A DNA stretch of 33,763 nucleotides from an uncultured Clostridia bacterium (GCA_948473085.1 CAOKWH010000019.1:1-33763), one strand, 5' to 3'. Shown: positions 22,368 to 30,915, counted from the stretch's first letter. A program made the numbers and translations. Notes: generated from the letters alone by a model not told the origin.

Positions 22368-22406
22368 GAAGGCCTGGAACCTGTGTTCCGGGCTTTCTGT
22401 TTTATT
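22368..22406 (+). terminator. Intrinsic terminator of the BlaI-M56 operon
   Basis: GAAGGCCTGGAAC (22368-22380) pairs imperfectly with GTTCCGGGCTTTC (22385-22397), followed by a T-rich tail. Confidence 0.8.
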
Positions 22407-22634
22407 TCTGCCCGGCGAACGCCGCCCCCTTCCGGTTAATTCCCCCTTTCCGGCAAACCCTCCCTACGCGGGCATAAAGCCGGGGGTTTTTCCAAACTCC
22501 CTATAAAATGCGGGGCTTTTGCCGCCCCTTTATTCCTGCCAAGCGGCTTTTGGCGCAGGTTCTTTCTGTCTAAATTTCCCCGCTGGTAATTTTCTGCCTT
22601 GTGTGGATATAAAATCCCCGCCAGTGGCTCCGGG

Positions 22635-22664
22635 TTGACAGATACCGGCCTCTGGTAGTATATT
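22635..22664 (+). promoter_or_regulatory. Promoter of the first redoxin gene
   Basis: TTGACA (22635-22640), an 18-bp spacer and TATATT (22659-22664). The roughly 230 bp between the previous terminator and this promoter show no gene or clear motif. Confidence 0.7.
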
Positions 22665-22699
22665 GAAAGAAAAACAACAAGAATTTGGAGGTTTTTCAC

Positions 22700-23251
22700 A
22701 TGGAAAAAATTCAAGCCGGCACCAAGCTAAACGACTTTACCTTTGACACCCCGTTTGCCAGCGGCGTGGCCCTGTCCGATAAGGTGAAGGAGGCGGACAA
22801 GACCGTCCTTTTGTTCCTGCGCTACTATGGCTGCCGCATCTGCCAGCTGGAAATGCGGGAATACACCGCCGCCTATGACCGCCTGAAGGCCAAAAACGCC
22901 CAGCTGCTGGTGGTGCTGCAAAGCCCGGTTTCCACCATGCTGGCCCAGACCAAGCCGGGAGAGGTGCCCTATGACATCATCTGCGATCCGGAGATGAAGC
23001 TGTTCCAGCAGTTTGAACTGCATGTTGCCGCCTCCAAGGAGACCATGACCCGCCCGGAGGACGCCGAAAAGATGGCCGAAAAGCGGGCCAAGTATGACGA
23101 ATATGGCCTGGTACACGGCGCCTATGAGGGCGAAGAGCTTCAGCTGCCCGGCTACTTTATCCTGGATGGCGGGATGAATGTGCTGGAGGCCCACCGGGCC
23201 GTTTCGCTGGTGGATATGCCCACTGTGGAGGAAATGATTGCCAAGCTGTAA
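22700..23251 (+). CDS. Redoxin-domain protein (AhpC/TSA-2-like), copy 1
   Basis: A 183-residue thioredoxin-fold protein with the active-site block LFLRYYGCRICQLEMREY, whose Cys45-x-x-Cys48 forms a likely redox pair. Further marks are LLVVLQSPVSTM, YDIICDPEMKLFQQFEL and the C-terminal GYFILDGGMNVLEAHRA. It probably reduces peroxides or protein disulphides in the cytosol; the reductant is unknown. The start is ATG 22700 with GGAGG 8 bp upstream, not the TTG at 22685. A paralogue of the same length lies at 23910. Confidence 0.88.
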   Translation: MEKIQAGTKLNDFTFDTPFASGVALSDKVKEADKTVLLFLRYYGCRICQLEMREYTAAYDRLKAKNAQLLVVLQSPVSTMLAQTKPGEVPYDIICDPEMKLFQQFELHVAASKETMTRPEDAEKMAEKRAKYDEYGLVHGAYEGEELQLPGYFILDGGMNVLEAHRAVSLVDMPTVEEMIAKL

Positions 23252-23824
23252 GCAGCCCTGCTACCGGGCAATCCCCGCTGAGGAGCTGGGGCCAGGGCTG
23301 TTCGCAGGCTTCCAGCGCCGGCAGCTGGTCACCGACTGCTGGCGGCGGGAGGGGAAAAGCTGGGTGATCCGGCCCGACCCCTTTGTGGACGACTGGACCC
23401 CGGCGGAGGTTGCCGCCCTGCTGGCCCAGCTGGGGCAGGTTCTGGCCGGCGGCGGCTTTGTATACGGCGCTTTCTGGCCGGATGGCCGGCTGGCAGGGTT
23501 TGCCGCCGTGGACGCCCGGCCGCTGGGCAGTGCCGGGCAGTACCGGGACCTCTGTCAGCTGCATGTCTCCCAGGAGGCCCGCCGCCAAGGGATTGGCCGG
23601 CGGCTGTTTGGGGCTGCCAGGCGGTTCGCCGCCGGGCTGGGGGGCCAAAAGCTATATATCTCGGCCCATTCGGCTGTGGAAACCCAGGCTTTTTACCGGG
23701 GCTGGGGTGTGTGGACGCGCTGGAAATCCAGCCAGGGCATGCCGAGGCCGAACCCTTTGACTGCCAGCTGGAATACAGCCTGCCAGAGGATACTAGGCAG
23801 CCTGGCTGTATTGTTCAAAAATAA
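23238..23824 (+). pseudogene. GNAT acetyltransferase gene with a frameshift
   Basis: A GNAT-family gene that starts at TTG 23238 inside the end of the first redoxin gene (GGAGG 6 bp before it). The frame reads RRQLVTDCWRREGKSWVIRP, the acetyl-CoA motif LHVSQEARRQGIGRRLFGAA and LYISAHSAVETQAFYRG. It then goes out of register near 23697-23705: the annotated frame gives WGVWTRWKS, while the -1 frame gives LGCVDALEIQPG and EPFDCQLEYSLPE, the usual family C-terminus, ending at TAA 23824. A missing G in the CGGGGCTGGGG run explains this. In the uncorrected frame the ORF runs to 23903 across the next promoter. It is either a real inactivating mutation or a sequencing error. Confidence 0.75.
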
Positions 23825-23846
23825 ACCATTTGTACCGATTTGTACA

Positions 23847-23875
23847 TTGACATTTTTCTATATAAAGCGTATACT
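23847..23875 (+). promoter_or_regulatory. Promoter of the second redoxin gene
   Basis: TTGACA (23847-23852), a 17-bp spacer and TATACT (23870-23875), 35 bp before ATG 23910. Confidence 0.85.
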
Positions 23876-23909
23876 TAGCCTAACAACTAAATTTTGGAGG
23901 TAGAAAGTT

Positions 23910-24461
23910 ATGGCAAAGATTGAAGCAGGCTGCAAGCTGGCCGATTTTACATTCAACACCCCGTTCGAGAGCGATGTGAAGCTGTCCGAGAAGGTGAAGG
24001 GCGCGGACAAAACTGTCCTTCTGTTCCTGCGCTATTACGGCTGCACCCTCTGCCAGCTGGATATGCGGGAGTATGCCAACGCCTATGCGCGCTTTAAGGA
24101 GAAGAATGCTCAGCTGCTGGTAGTGCTGCAGAGCCCCGCCTCCACCATCAACGCCCAGATGAAGCAGGGCGACCTGCCCTATGACATCGTGTGCGACCCC
24201 GATATGGGCCTGTACAAGGAGTTTGAGCTGGGTGTTGCCGCCTCCAAGGAGGCCATGATCCGCCCCGAGGATCTGCCCGCCTTTGCTGCCAAGCGGGAAA
24301 AGATGGCCGAGTATGGCCTGGAGCACGGCGCCTATGAGGGCGAGGAGATGCAGTTCCCCGGCTACTTCATCCTCAATAGCGAGCTGGATGTGCTGGAAGC
24401 CCACCGCGCCACCTCCATCCTGGATATGCCCTCGGTGGATGAGATGATTGCCAAGCTGTAA
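23910..24461 (+). CDS. Redoxin-domain protein (AhpC/TSA-2-like), copy 2
   Basis: A 183-residue paralogue of the 22700 gene with the same length and layout. The active site is LFLRYYGCTLCQLDMREY (Cys45, Cys48), with LLVVLQSPASTI and GYFILNSELDVLEAHRA. The two copies look about two-thirds identical, so they are a diverged tandem duplication. Copy 2 has a stronger promoter and fewer rare codons and is probably more highly expressed. TTGGAGGT precedes ATG 23910. Ends at the bidirectional terminator 24479-24521. Confidence 0.9.
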   Translation: MAKIEAGCKLADFTFNTPFESDVKLSEKVKGADKTVLLFLRYYGCTLCQLDMREYANAYARFKEKNAQLLVVLQSPASTINAQMKQGDLPYDIVCDPDMGLYKEFELGVAASKEAMIRPEDLPAFAAKREKMAEYGLEHGAYEGEEMQFPGYFILNSELDVLEAHRATSILDMPSVDEMIAKL

Positions 24462-24478
24462 AAAATGCCTGAAAAAAG

Positions 24479-24521
24479 CCCCCGCCCTTCCCCTTTTGGG
24501 GATGGGACGGGGGTATTTTTT
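24479..24521. terminator. Bidirectional terminator between redoxin and sigE
   Basis: CCCCCG (24479-24484) pairs with CGGGGG (24508-24513), with an inner CCC/GGG and CCCC-TTTT-GGGG stem and a T tract on the plus side. An A-rich stretch on the other side serves sigE. Confidence 0.85.
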
Positions 24522-24528
24522 GCACCTG

Positions 24529-25251
24529 CTAAAAATCGTGCAGGTCCTGGCGCAGCCGCCGGATAATGCGTTTTTCCAGCCGGGAGATGTAGGACTGGGA
24601 GATGCCAATGGTATCGGCCACCTCCTTTTGGGTGTGCTCGCTGCCGCCCCGGAGGCCAAAGCGCAGGTGCATAATCCGGCGCTCCCTCTCGGACAGGCGA
24701 TCCACCGCCGCCAGCAGCATGTGCTGTTCGGCGTCCTGCTCGATGGGCCGGCTGATAATATCCGGGTCGGTGCCCAGGATGTCCGAGAGCATCAGCTCGT
24801 TCCCGTCCCAATCCACATTCAGCGGTTCATCAATGGAAATTTCCCCCCGCTGGTTCTGGTTTTTGCGCAGATACATCAAAATTTCGTTTTCAATGCACCG
24901 GGACGCATAGGTGGCCAGCTTGATGTTCTTTTCCGGGCAGAAGGTGTTCACCGCCTTAATCAGGCCGATGGAGCCGATGGAGATGAGATCCTCCAGGCCA
25001 ATGCCGGTGGATTCAAACTTCCGGGCGATGTATACCACCAGGCGCAGGTTGCGTTCAATCAGGGTGCGGCGGGCCCCCTCATCCCCGGCGCTCAGCCGGG
25101 CAAACACCTCCTGCTCCTCCTCCTTGCCCAGGGGCGGCGGCAGCACCTGCGCCCCGTTGATGTAGTAGAGCCCGCCCAGCCCCAGGCGCCCCGCCCAGGC
25201 CAGCAGCCAGGCGCGCAGCCGGTTTTTCCAATCTGTTATCCAAACAGGCAC
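24529..25251 (-). CDS. sigE: Sporulation sigma factor E (pro-SigE)
   Basis: Mother-cell sigma factor active after asymmetric division. The 240-residue protein begins with an amphipathic pro-sequence (about 1-28, ending before [13 protein letters not shown]) that SpoIIGA removes. Region 2 follows ([20 protein letters not shown], then [16 protein letters not shown] and [14 protein letters not shown]). Region 4 has [20 protein letters not shown] and the helix-turn-helix [20 protein letters not shown]. It starts at GTG 25251, overlapping the 3' end of spoIIGA by 16 bp, the usual translationally coupled arrangement. The usual downstream neighbour sigG is not here; the gene ends at a terminator. 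Confidence 0.95.
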   Translation of the reverse strand: MPVWITDWKNRLRAWLLAWAGRLGLGGLYYINGAQVLPPPLGKEEEQEVFARLSAGDEGARRTLIERNLRLVVYIARKFESTGIGLEDLISIGSIGLIKAVNTFCPEKNIKLATYASRCIENEILMYLRKNQNQRGEISIDEPLNVDWDGNELMLSDILGTDPDIISRPIEQDAEQHMLLAAVDRLSERERRIMHLRFGLRGGSEHTQKEVADTIGISQSYISRLEKRIIRRLRQDLHDF

Positions 25252-26120
25252 GCTGTTTCCCCCTTTTTTAATGGTATCCCCGAAAAGGCGGCCGGCAGCA
25301 GCAGCTGAAAGTCCGCTGTGCCCACCCGCTCCGGGGAGATGGCTATGTACAGTTCCTCCACCAGCAAAGCCCCCTCTGCCCCCTGCAGCTCCACCCTGTC
25401 CGGCCGGAAGGCGGGCAGCAGGCCGCCGCCATAGGCTGTGCGGCAGGGAATGGGGCGCAGCAGGCCGGTTTCCGGCAGCTGTCGGGAGAGGATGGCGGCC
25501 ATGCTCTCGGCATCCAGCAGCGGCTGCAGGGCCTCCAGCCCGGCCACTGCTGCCGGCAGGCCGGAAAACGGTTCTGTTAGGCGGTTGCCGCTGTCCCGCA
25601 GGGCCGGCAGCGTCACGCTCCGCCCCTGCCAGGTGATGGTGGCGGTGCAGCGCTCCTCCTCAGGCAGGCCCCGCAGCCGGGCATAGGCCCCCAGCAGCAG
25701 ATAGGCCGCTGTAATGGAGAGCAGCAGCGACAGGATGCTCACATCAAAGTAGGTGACGCCGTTGTAGCACAGCACGCCCCCCACCCCCAGGCCCAGCCAG
25801 AGCCCCAGGCAGATGCCCGCCAGCAAAAAACTGACAGTGAAGAACAAAAACACCTCCCGGGCGAACGCCCAAGCCCCCTGCCAGGGGAAGGAGAGGCGCA
25901 CCATGGCGCAGGCGCTGCCCAGCTTGACCCCGGCCAGCAGCCAAAAGCCCATGGGCGGCAGGAAGATGGCCAGCGATACCAGCGCCCCCAGCAGCGCCCC
26001 GGCCAACAGCCGCCGCCGGTGGATGCGCCGCCCAGCCAGCCGGCCGCAGAACAGCAGCAGCAGGTAGTCGATAATAAAGTTCAGCACCAGCAGCACATCC
26101 ACATAAACGCCAATTTCCAA
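25236..26120 (-). CDS. spoIIGA: Sigma-E processing peptidase SpoIIGA
   Basis: Membrane-bound aspartic protease that cleaves pro-SigE at the polar septum after a signal from the forespore. The 294-residue protein has five or more membrane segments in residues 1-150 (for example [38 protein letters not shown] and [18 protein letters not shown]). The cytosolic domain holds the catalytic D176 in [18 protein letters not shown]. The gene starts at TTG 26120 with AAGGGGGTGG upstream. It is co-transcribed with sigE. The promoter at 26145-26178 has the long 22-bp spacer known from Bacillus spoIIG. Confidence 0.93.
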   Translation of the reverse strand: MEIGVYVDVLLVLNFIIDYLLLLFCGRLAGRRIHRRRLLAGALLGALVSLAIFLPPMGFWLLAGVKLGSACAMVRLSFPWQGAWAFAREVFLFFTVSFLLAGICLGLWLGLGVGGVLCYNGVTYFDVSILSLLLSITAAYLLLGAYARLRGLPEEERCTATITWQGRSVTLPALRDSGNRLTEPFSGLPAAVAGLEALQPLLDAESMAAILSRQLPETGLLRPIPCRTAYGGGLLPAFRPDRVELQGAEGALLVEELYIAISPERVGTADFQLLLPAAFSGIPLKKGETACLFG

Positions 26121-26144
26121 GCAGCCACCCCCTTTGCTGTATCC

Positions 26145-26178
26145 ATTATAGCCCCCGCCGCATGGCGCTTGCTGTCAC
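26145..26178 (-). promoter_or_regulatory. spoIIG-type promoter with 22-bp spacer
   Basis: Minus strand: GTGACA (26178-26173), a 22-bp spacer and TATAAT (26150-26145), 24 bp upstream of spoIIGA. The B. subtilis spoIIG promoter has the same unusual 22-bp spacing and needs phosphorylated Spo0A. No -35 is present at the normal 17-bp distance. A clean Spo0A box (TGTCGAA) was not found, though TGTGACA is a 5/7 match to its complement. Confidence 0.6.
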
Positions 26179-26212
26179 ATTTGTGGGCAGGCAGGTTGTC
26201 CTTTTTTTCTGC

Positions 26213-26249
26213 AAAAAACAGGCAGGCCGGGCCAAACCGCCCGCCTGCC
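26213..26249 (-). terminator. Intrinsic terminator of recQ
   Basis: On the minus strand GGCAGG (26249-26244) pairs with CCTGCC (26226-26221), with an inner GGGC/GCCC stem, followed by six T's. It begins 2 bp after the recQ stop. Confidence 0.8.
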
Positions 26250-26250
26250 G

Positions 26251-28053
26251 CTATTTCTTGGTGTACTCCTCTATGGCCTTGAGGAACGCGGCCCCGTATC
26301 GCCGCAGCTTGGCCTCCCCTACGCCGGATATCTGCAAAAATTCCTCCTCACTCCGGGGGCGGGTGGCCGATATCTCCCGCAGGGCGGCGTCGCTGAACAC
26401 GGCGTAACCCGGCACCCCGGCCTGCCGGGCCAGCCCCATACGCAGCTGGCGCAGCACCTCGTACAGGGCTGGGTCCACCGGGCCGGCCGCCTTTTTGCGC
26501 AGCAGCCGCACCCGCCGCTGGCGCATCATTACCCGGGCCCGCCCCCGCAGCACCTGCCAGGCGGCAGAGGTGAGGGCAAGCTCCCCCTGGGCGGCGCTCA
26601 GGTAGCCCTGGGCCTCCAACACCGCCAGATAGGCGTAAATCTGCTGCTCCGGTTCGTCCAGGATGCCATAGGTGGAAAGGGTATCCAGCCGCTGTTCCAG
26701 CAGCTGGCTGTCCCGGCTGCCCCGGAGGATCTGCACACAGCGGCTGCGCCCCGGCTGGCAGCCCAGATGCCGCTCGGCCCGGACAACACAGGAGAGGATC
26801 TTCTGGGCCTGCACCGTAATATCCACCTCGTTGTAATCCCCCAGGCAGTTGCCGCAGTTTTCGCAGAGGGGCATCTCGGTTTCGCCAAAGTAGCTGAGCA
26901 TAAAGCTGCGCAGGCAGCTGCTGGTTTTGCAGTAGTCCACCATCCAGGCCAGCCGTTGCTTATCCCGGCGGTTCACCTGGAACCGCTCCAGGGCGGTGAG
27001 CCGCTCGTTATCCTCCGAATGCTCGAGCAAAAAGCGGGCGATGTTCACATCCTCCGCCGAATACAGCAGGATACAGTCGGCCGGGGAGCCATCCCGCCCG
27101 GCGCGGCCCGCCTCCTGGTAATAGCTCTCCAAATCCAGCGGCATGTTGTAGTGGATGACATAGTTGACATTGGATTTATCAATGCCCATGCCAAAGGCAT
27201 TGGTGGCCACCATGATGCGCGCCCGGTCGTGGATGAAATCCTGCTGGTTCTCCCGGCGCTCCCAGTCGGGAAGGCCGGCGTGGTACCGGGCCACCGGCAG
27301 GCCGGCGGCCTGCAGCAGCTCGTAGACCGACTCCACATTCCTGCGGGTGGAGCAGTAGACAATGCCGCTCTGGTCCCGGCGTTTGCCCAGCTGCTCCATG
27401 AGGTAGGCATCCTTGCCCGGGGGCCGGGCCACTTCAAAGTAGAGGTTGGGCCGGTTGAAGCCGGTGGTAACCTGCAGCGGGTTTTGCAGGGCCAGCAGGC
27501 GGAGAATATCCTCCTTCACCTGCTGGGTAGCCGTGGCAGTGAACGCCCCCACGGCGGGCCGCCGGGGCAGCTGCCGGACAAAGGCGGCGATATCCAGGTA
27601 GCCGGGGCGGAAATCCTGCCCCCACTGGGAGACACAGTGGGCCTCGTCCACCACCACCAGCGAAATATCCATCTTCCGGCAGGCGGCGGAAAAGCCCCTT
27701 GCCAGCAGGCGTTCCGGCGCCACATAGAGGATTTTGTAGTAGCCCAGCCGGGTGCCGTTCAGCGCCTCCATCTGCTCCTCCAGGCTCTGGGTGGAATTGA
27801 TGCAGGCCGCCGGCAGGCCCGATTGTTCCAGCGCCGCCACCTGGTCCTGCATCAGCGAAATAAGCGGCGAAACGACAATGGTCACCCCCGGCAGCAGCAT
27901 GGCCGGCAGCTGGTAACACACCGACTTGCCCGCGCCGGTGGGCATTACGCCCAGGGCATCCCGGCCGGCCAGCAGGGCGTCCACCATCTTTTCCTGCCCG
28001 GGGCGGAAGGCGCTGTGGCCAAAGTAGGTTTTCAGTGCTGTGAGCTTGTCCAC
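26251..28053 (-). CDS. recQ: ATP-dependent DNA helicase RecQ
   Basis: 3'-5' DNA helicase of recombination and fork repair. The 600-residue protein has Walker A MPTGAGKS (37-44), Walker B DEAH (136-139, in VVVDEAHCVSQWGQDFRPGY) and TATATQQV. It also has MATNAFGMGIDKSNV, the motif VI region QEAGRAGRDG, the RecQ-C-terminal zinc cluster (Cys in DYCKTSSCLR and CENCGNCLG), and a C-terminal HRDC domain (about 520-600) with VPGYAVFSDAALREIS and EEFLQISGVGEAKLRRYG. The start is GTG 28053 with GGGAGGG upstream. It lies 22 bp after the citramalate-synthase-like gene and is probably co-transcribed with it. Confidence 0.95.
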   Translation of the reverse strand: MDKLTALKTYFGHSAFRPGQEKMVDALLAGRDALGVMPTGAGKSVCYQLPAMLLPGVTIVVSPLISLMQDQVAALEQSGLPAACINSTQSLEEQMEALNGTRLGYYKILYVAPERLLARGFSAACRKMDISLVVVDEAHCVSQWGQDFRPGYLDIAAFVRQLPRRPAVGAFTATATQQVKEDILRLLALQNPLQVTTGFNRPNLYFEVARPPGKDAYLMEQLGKRRDQSGIVYCSTRRNVESVYELLQAAGLPVARYHAGLPDWERRENQQDFIHDRARIMVATNAFGMGIDKSNVNYVIHYNMPLDLESYYQEAGRAGRDGSPADCILLYSAEDVNIARFLLEHSEDNERLTALERFQVNRRDKQRLAWMVDYCKTSSCLRSFMLSYFGETEMPLCENCGNCLGDYNEVDITVQAQKILSCVVRAERHLGCQPGRSRCVQILRGSRDSQLLEQRLDTLSTYGILDEPEQQIYAYLAVLEAQGYLSAAQGELALTSAAWQVLRGRARVMMRQRRVRLLRKKAAGPVDPALYEVLRQLRMGLARQAGVPGYAVFSDAALREISATRPRSEEEFLQISGVGEAKLRRYGAAFLKAIEEYTKK

Positions 28054-28075
28054 CGGCGCTTTCCCTCCCTTTCCC

Positions 28076-29605
28076 CTATCCTTCCCTGCCCTGGAAATAG
28101 CCCTGGGTGAGCAGGTGATAATCCAAAATATCGCAGAACATCCCGCACAGGCAGCCCACCTCGTTGCCGGCCAGGGCCGAAACCCCCCAGGAGCGCTCGC
28201 CGTTGGTCACCTCGCACACGGCGCTGTATTCACTGCCCATACTGCGCCCCCGCAGGCTGTGGATGTGCAGGTTTTGGATATTCTTCACCTTGTCCTGCAC
28301 CGCCAGCAGCACCGCTGCCCACAGGGCCCGGGCGGTTTCCTCCCCGCTGCCTACTGTCACCCGCTGCTGCCCGTCCACTGTACTGGTGAGCACCGCGCTG
28401 ACACGGTTGTACCGGCAGCTTTCAATCTTTTCCGAAAGGATTTTCACCTCGTCGATACAAAACGGGCTGCGCAGCCGGCCCAGTGCCCGCAAAACCCGCA
28501 GCGCCTGGGAAATCTCGGTCTGGTAGCCCCGGCCCCCTTCCCGCCAGGCGTCCACTGCCAGCACCTGTTCCCGGGTGATGGGGTAGCCAATGCGGTTGAG
28601 GCGTTCCAGCAGCACATCCAGCGCGCGGTCGGTGTTGCGGCTGCTGCGCCGGGTGTTGCCCAGCGCCTCGGGCTGGGACAGGTTGGCCGAGCGGGACTTG
28701 GGTATCACCGGCAGTTCGGCCACAAAGGCCTGCCGCCCCACATAGGGGGTGGAGGGAGGCAGGGCAATATCCAGCTGGTCGGCCACCTGTTCGGCTGAAT
28801 GGGTGAGCCGGTTCAGCCGCATAAAAGGGATGCAGCTATAGCCCAGGTGCACCTGCAAATTGACAATTATTGTAATCAGGTTAATACCCCCCCCGGTACC
28901 AAGGAAACTGCCCTGAATGTGCATTGCGCCGCTTTTCACCGCCACGATGGCGTTGGAATCGGCGCAGCCAGCGGAATTGCGGCAGGCGATGCCAAACCGC
29001 CGCACCTGCTGGATGCGGGCCACATCAATGCCGGCCGTAATATCGCAAAACATCGAGTAACCGCTGCTGTCGCACAAGACAATGCGGTCCGCCCCGGCGG
29101 ACTGGGCCGCCTTGAGCACATCCTGGGCGTAGGCCGCTGAGGCCGAAAGGGCGTCGAAATAGTTGCGGGCATTGAAGATGACCAGCTTGCCCCGGGAACG
29201 GAACCAGGAGATGAGGGCGGTTATCCGCCACAGGTTTTCCTCCAGGCGCAGGCCCCCCTGCTTGCGCACGATATACTCGGAGCATTCGCCCTCAATGCAC
29301 ACCACCTGGGTGTTCAGCGCCGCCACCCGCTCCACCGCCGGGTCGGTGCCCACCTGCGGGCCGGCGCAGTCCATCACCCGCAGGAAGGCGCTGAGGGTGG
29401 AGTTATCCAGCGGCAGCTCCTGGGCCGCCGCCCAAAACCGGGCGTATTCCTCGCTGCCATCCGGCGTACCCACATCAATATAGGTGATGCCAATATCGTT
29501 GAGGATGCGTATAATTTCCACCCGCTCCCGGATGCCAATGCCCTGGCTGCCGCCCAGCGCGGCGTGGCGCAGGGTAATATCGTAGGTTTCTACAATCCTG
29601 TTCAT
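28076..29605 (-). CDS. HMGL-like/LeuA-CimA family protein lacking metal ligands
   Basis: A 509-residue protein with the two-part build of citramalate and isopropylmalate synthases: a TIM-barrel (about 1-280) and a LeuA-type regulatory domain (about 395-500; RVTVGSGEETARALWAAVLL, then WGVSALAGNEV). Recognition rests on ETYDITLRHAALGGSQG, ADRIVLCDSSGYSM and KSGAMHIQGSFLGTGGG. Where enzymes have TTLRDG, this has TLRHAA, losing the Asp ligand. Where they have H-x-H-N-D, it has A207-C-R209-N-S, losing both His ligands. The ERCGN loop is also gone. Catalysis by the family mechanism is therefore unlikely. The start ATG 29605 is supported by a promoter at 29639-29667; the in-frame upstream start at 29650 lies within the promoter. 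recQ follows after 22 bp. Confidence 0.8.
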   Translation of the reverse strand: MNRIVETYDITLRHAALGGSQGIGIRERVEIIRILNDIGITYIDVGTPDGSEEYARFWAAAQELPLDNSTLSAFLRVMDCAGPQVGTDPAVERVAALNTQVVCIEGECSEYIVRKQGGLRLEENLWRITALISWFRSRGKLVIFNARNYFDALSASAAYAQDVLKAAQSAGADRIVLCDSSGYSMFCDITAGIDVARIQQVRRFGIACRNSAGCADSNAIVAVKSGAMHIQGSFLGTGGGINLITIIVNLQVHLGYSCIPFMRLNRLTHSAEQVADQLDIALPPSTPYVGRQAFVAELPVIPKSRSANLSQPEALGNTRRSSRNTDRALDVLLERLNRIGYPITREQVLAVDAWREGGRGYQTEISQALRVLRALGRLRSPFCIDEVKILSEKIESCRYNRVSAVLTSTVDGQQRVTVGSGEETARALWAAVLLAVQDKVKNIQNLHIHSLRGRSMGSEYSAVCEVTNGERSWGVSALAGNEVGCLCGMFCDILDYHLLTQGYFQGREG

Positions 29606-29638
29606 ACAAATAGCCTCACAAAGCTGAAATATAAGCCT

Positions 29639-29667
29639 ATCATACCGCACAATTTATTCCCTGTCAA
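29639..29667 (-). promoter_or_regulatory. Promoter of the LeuA-like / recQ operon
   Basis: Minus strand: TTGACA (29667-29662), a 17-bp spacer and TATGAT (29644-29639), 33 bp upstream of the start. Confidence 0.85.
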
Positions 29668-29851
29668 TAAATGGGGAACCTTGTCGTTTCCAATACATCA
29701 TTCCGGAAGGGGCGGGCCCCTGTGGGGGTGTTTTTTGCCCCCCGGCGGCCGCTGCCGCGCCAAAGGGCCGGCAAAAACTGCGCGCCCGCACTTGAACCGG
29801 GCAGGGTTTTGTGTTAAGCTATAGTATATTTGTGATAGAGAGGTTGAGAGC

Positions 29852-30583
29852 ATGTCAGGACATTCCAAATGGAGCACCATCAAGCGCAAAAAGGAAAAAA
29901 CCGACGGGCAGCGGGCAAAAATTTTTACCAAGCTGGGCCGGGAAATGGCCGTTGCCATTAAAGAGGGCGGCGCCGACCCCAACAACAACGGCAAGCTGCG
30001 GGAGATTATTGCCAAGGCCAAGGCCAACAATGTGCCCAACGAAAATATTGACCGCGCCATTAAAAAGGCAGCGGCAGACAGCGATAAAAGCGATTTTTAC
30101 GAGATTACATACGAGGGCTACGGCCTGGGCGGCATTGCCGTTATGGTGGAGGCGCTCACCGACAACCGCAACCGCACAGCGGCGGATGTACGCCACTACT
30201 TTGATAAGTATGGCAGCGGCCTGGGCCAGACCGGCTGCGTCTCCTTCCTGTTTGAGCAGAAGGGCGTGCTGGTGATTGCGGATGAGAACCTCACCGAGGA
30301 GAAGCTGATGGACGACTGCCTGGAGGCAGGCGCCGAGGACTTCAGCATTGAGGATGGCACGGCGGAAATTACCACCACGCCGGAGGAGTTCCAGCAGGTG
30401 CGGGACGCCCTTTCGGCCAGGGGCTACCGGTTTGAATCGGCCGAGATTGAATATGTGCCCTCCACCTATGTGTCCCTGCCAGATGAGGAATCCATTGCCA
30501 AGATGCAAAAGCTCTTGGACCAGCTGGAGGACAACGACGATGTGCAGAATGTCTGGCACAACTGGGAGATGCCCGAAGAATAA
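29852..30583 (+). CDS. yebC: YebC/PmpR-family regulator
   Basis: A 243-residue protein of the YebC/TACO1 family, described both as transcription regulators and as factors that help ribosomes through difficult stretches. The N-terminus MSGHSKWSTIKRKKEKTDGQ is diagnostic, as are REMAVAIKEGGADPNNNGKL and IAKAKANNVPNENIDRAIKK, and YEGYGLGGIAVMVEALTDNR. The C-terminal acidic stretch EDNDDVQNVWHN ends the protein. GAGAGG precedes ATG 29852. A YdbC-like gene follows after 27 bp. Confidence 0.95.
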   Translation: MSGHSKWSTIKRKKEKTDGQRAKIFTKLGREMAVAIKEGGADPNNNGKLREIIAKAKANNVPNENIDRAIKKAAADSDKSDFYEITYEGYGLGGIAVMVEALTDNRNRTAADVRHYFDKYGSGLGQTGCVSFLFEQKGVLVIADENLTEEKLMDDCLEAGAEDFSIEDGTAEITTTPEEFQQVRDALSARGYRFESAEIEYVPSTYVSLPDEESIAKMQKLLDQLEDNDDVQNVWHNWEMPEE

Positions 30584-30610
30584 AAAACCATACAGAAAGG
30601 CGGCAACAAT

Positions 30611-30868
30611 ATGGCAGAGATTAAATACGAAATTGTCAAGGAAATCTGCGTCCTGTCCGAGAGCGCCCGGGGCTGGACCAAGGAGCTGAACCTGGTGAGC
30701 TGGAACGACCGGGAACCCAAGTTTGATATTCGCGAATGGGCGCCGGAGCACACCCGCATGGGCAAGGGCGTCACCCTGAGCAAGGAAGAAATGCAGATGA
30801 TTCTGGACATTATGGCCGACTATGACGAGGACGCCGACGAAATGCCCATTGAACCAATGGAAGAATAA
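30611..30868 (+). CDS. YdbC-like PC4-fold protein
   Basis: An 85-residue protein of the bacterial PC4/p15 (YdbC) family of single-stranded nucleic-acid-binding proteins. The conserved block SARGWTKELNLVSWNDREPK (residues 18-37), followed by FDIREWAPEHTRMGKGVTLS, matches the beta-sheet binding surface, and an acidic tail follows. It probably binds ssDNA in the cytosol. AAAGGCGG precedes ATG 30611. Likely co-transcribed with yebC. Confidence 0.88.
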   Translation: MAEIKYEIVKEICVLSESARGWTKELNLVSWNDREPKFDIREWAPEHTRMGKGVTLSKEEMQMILDIMADYDEDADEMPIEPMEE

Positions 30869-30915
30869 AAAAGCCCGGGGCCGGTGTATCCTTTTCAAAG
30901 GGATATGCCGGCCCC
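30867..30915. terminator. Hairpin with T tract on the minus side
   Basis: GGGGCCGG (30877-30884) pairs with CCGGCCCC (30908-30915), with an inner TATCC/GGGATA stem. Six A's at 30867-30872 give a T tract on the minus strand. On the plus strand it still ends yebC-ydbC as a stable hairpin. Confidence 0.6.

Noticed and set aside
26767-28110. 447-codon plus-strand ORF
   Set aside because: Antisense to recQ.
29700-29760. Terminator-like hairpin before yebC
   Set aside because: CCCC/GGGG with a T run is present, but no plus-strand gene ends there and the stem is short; it may be part of the yebC leader. Not called.
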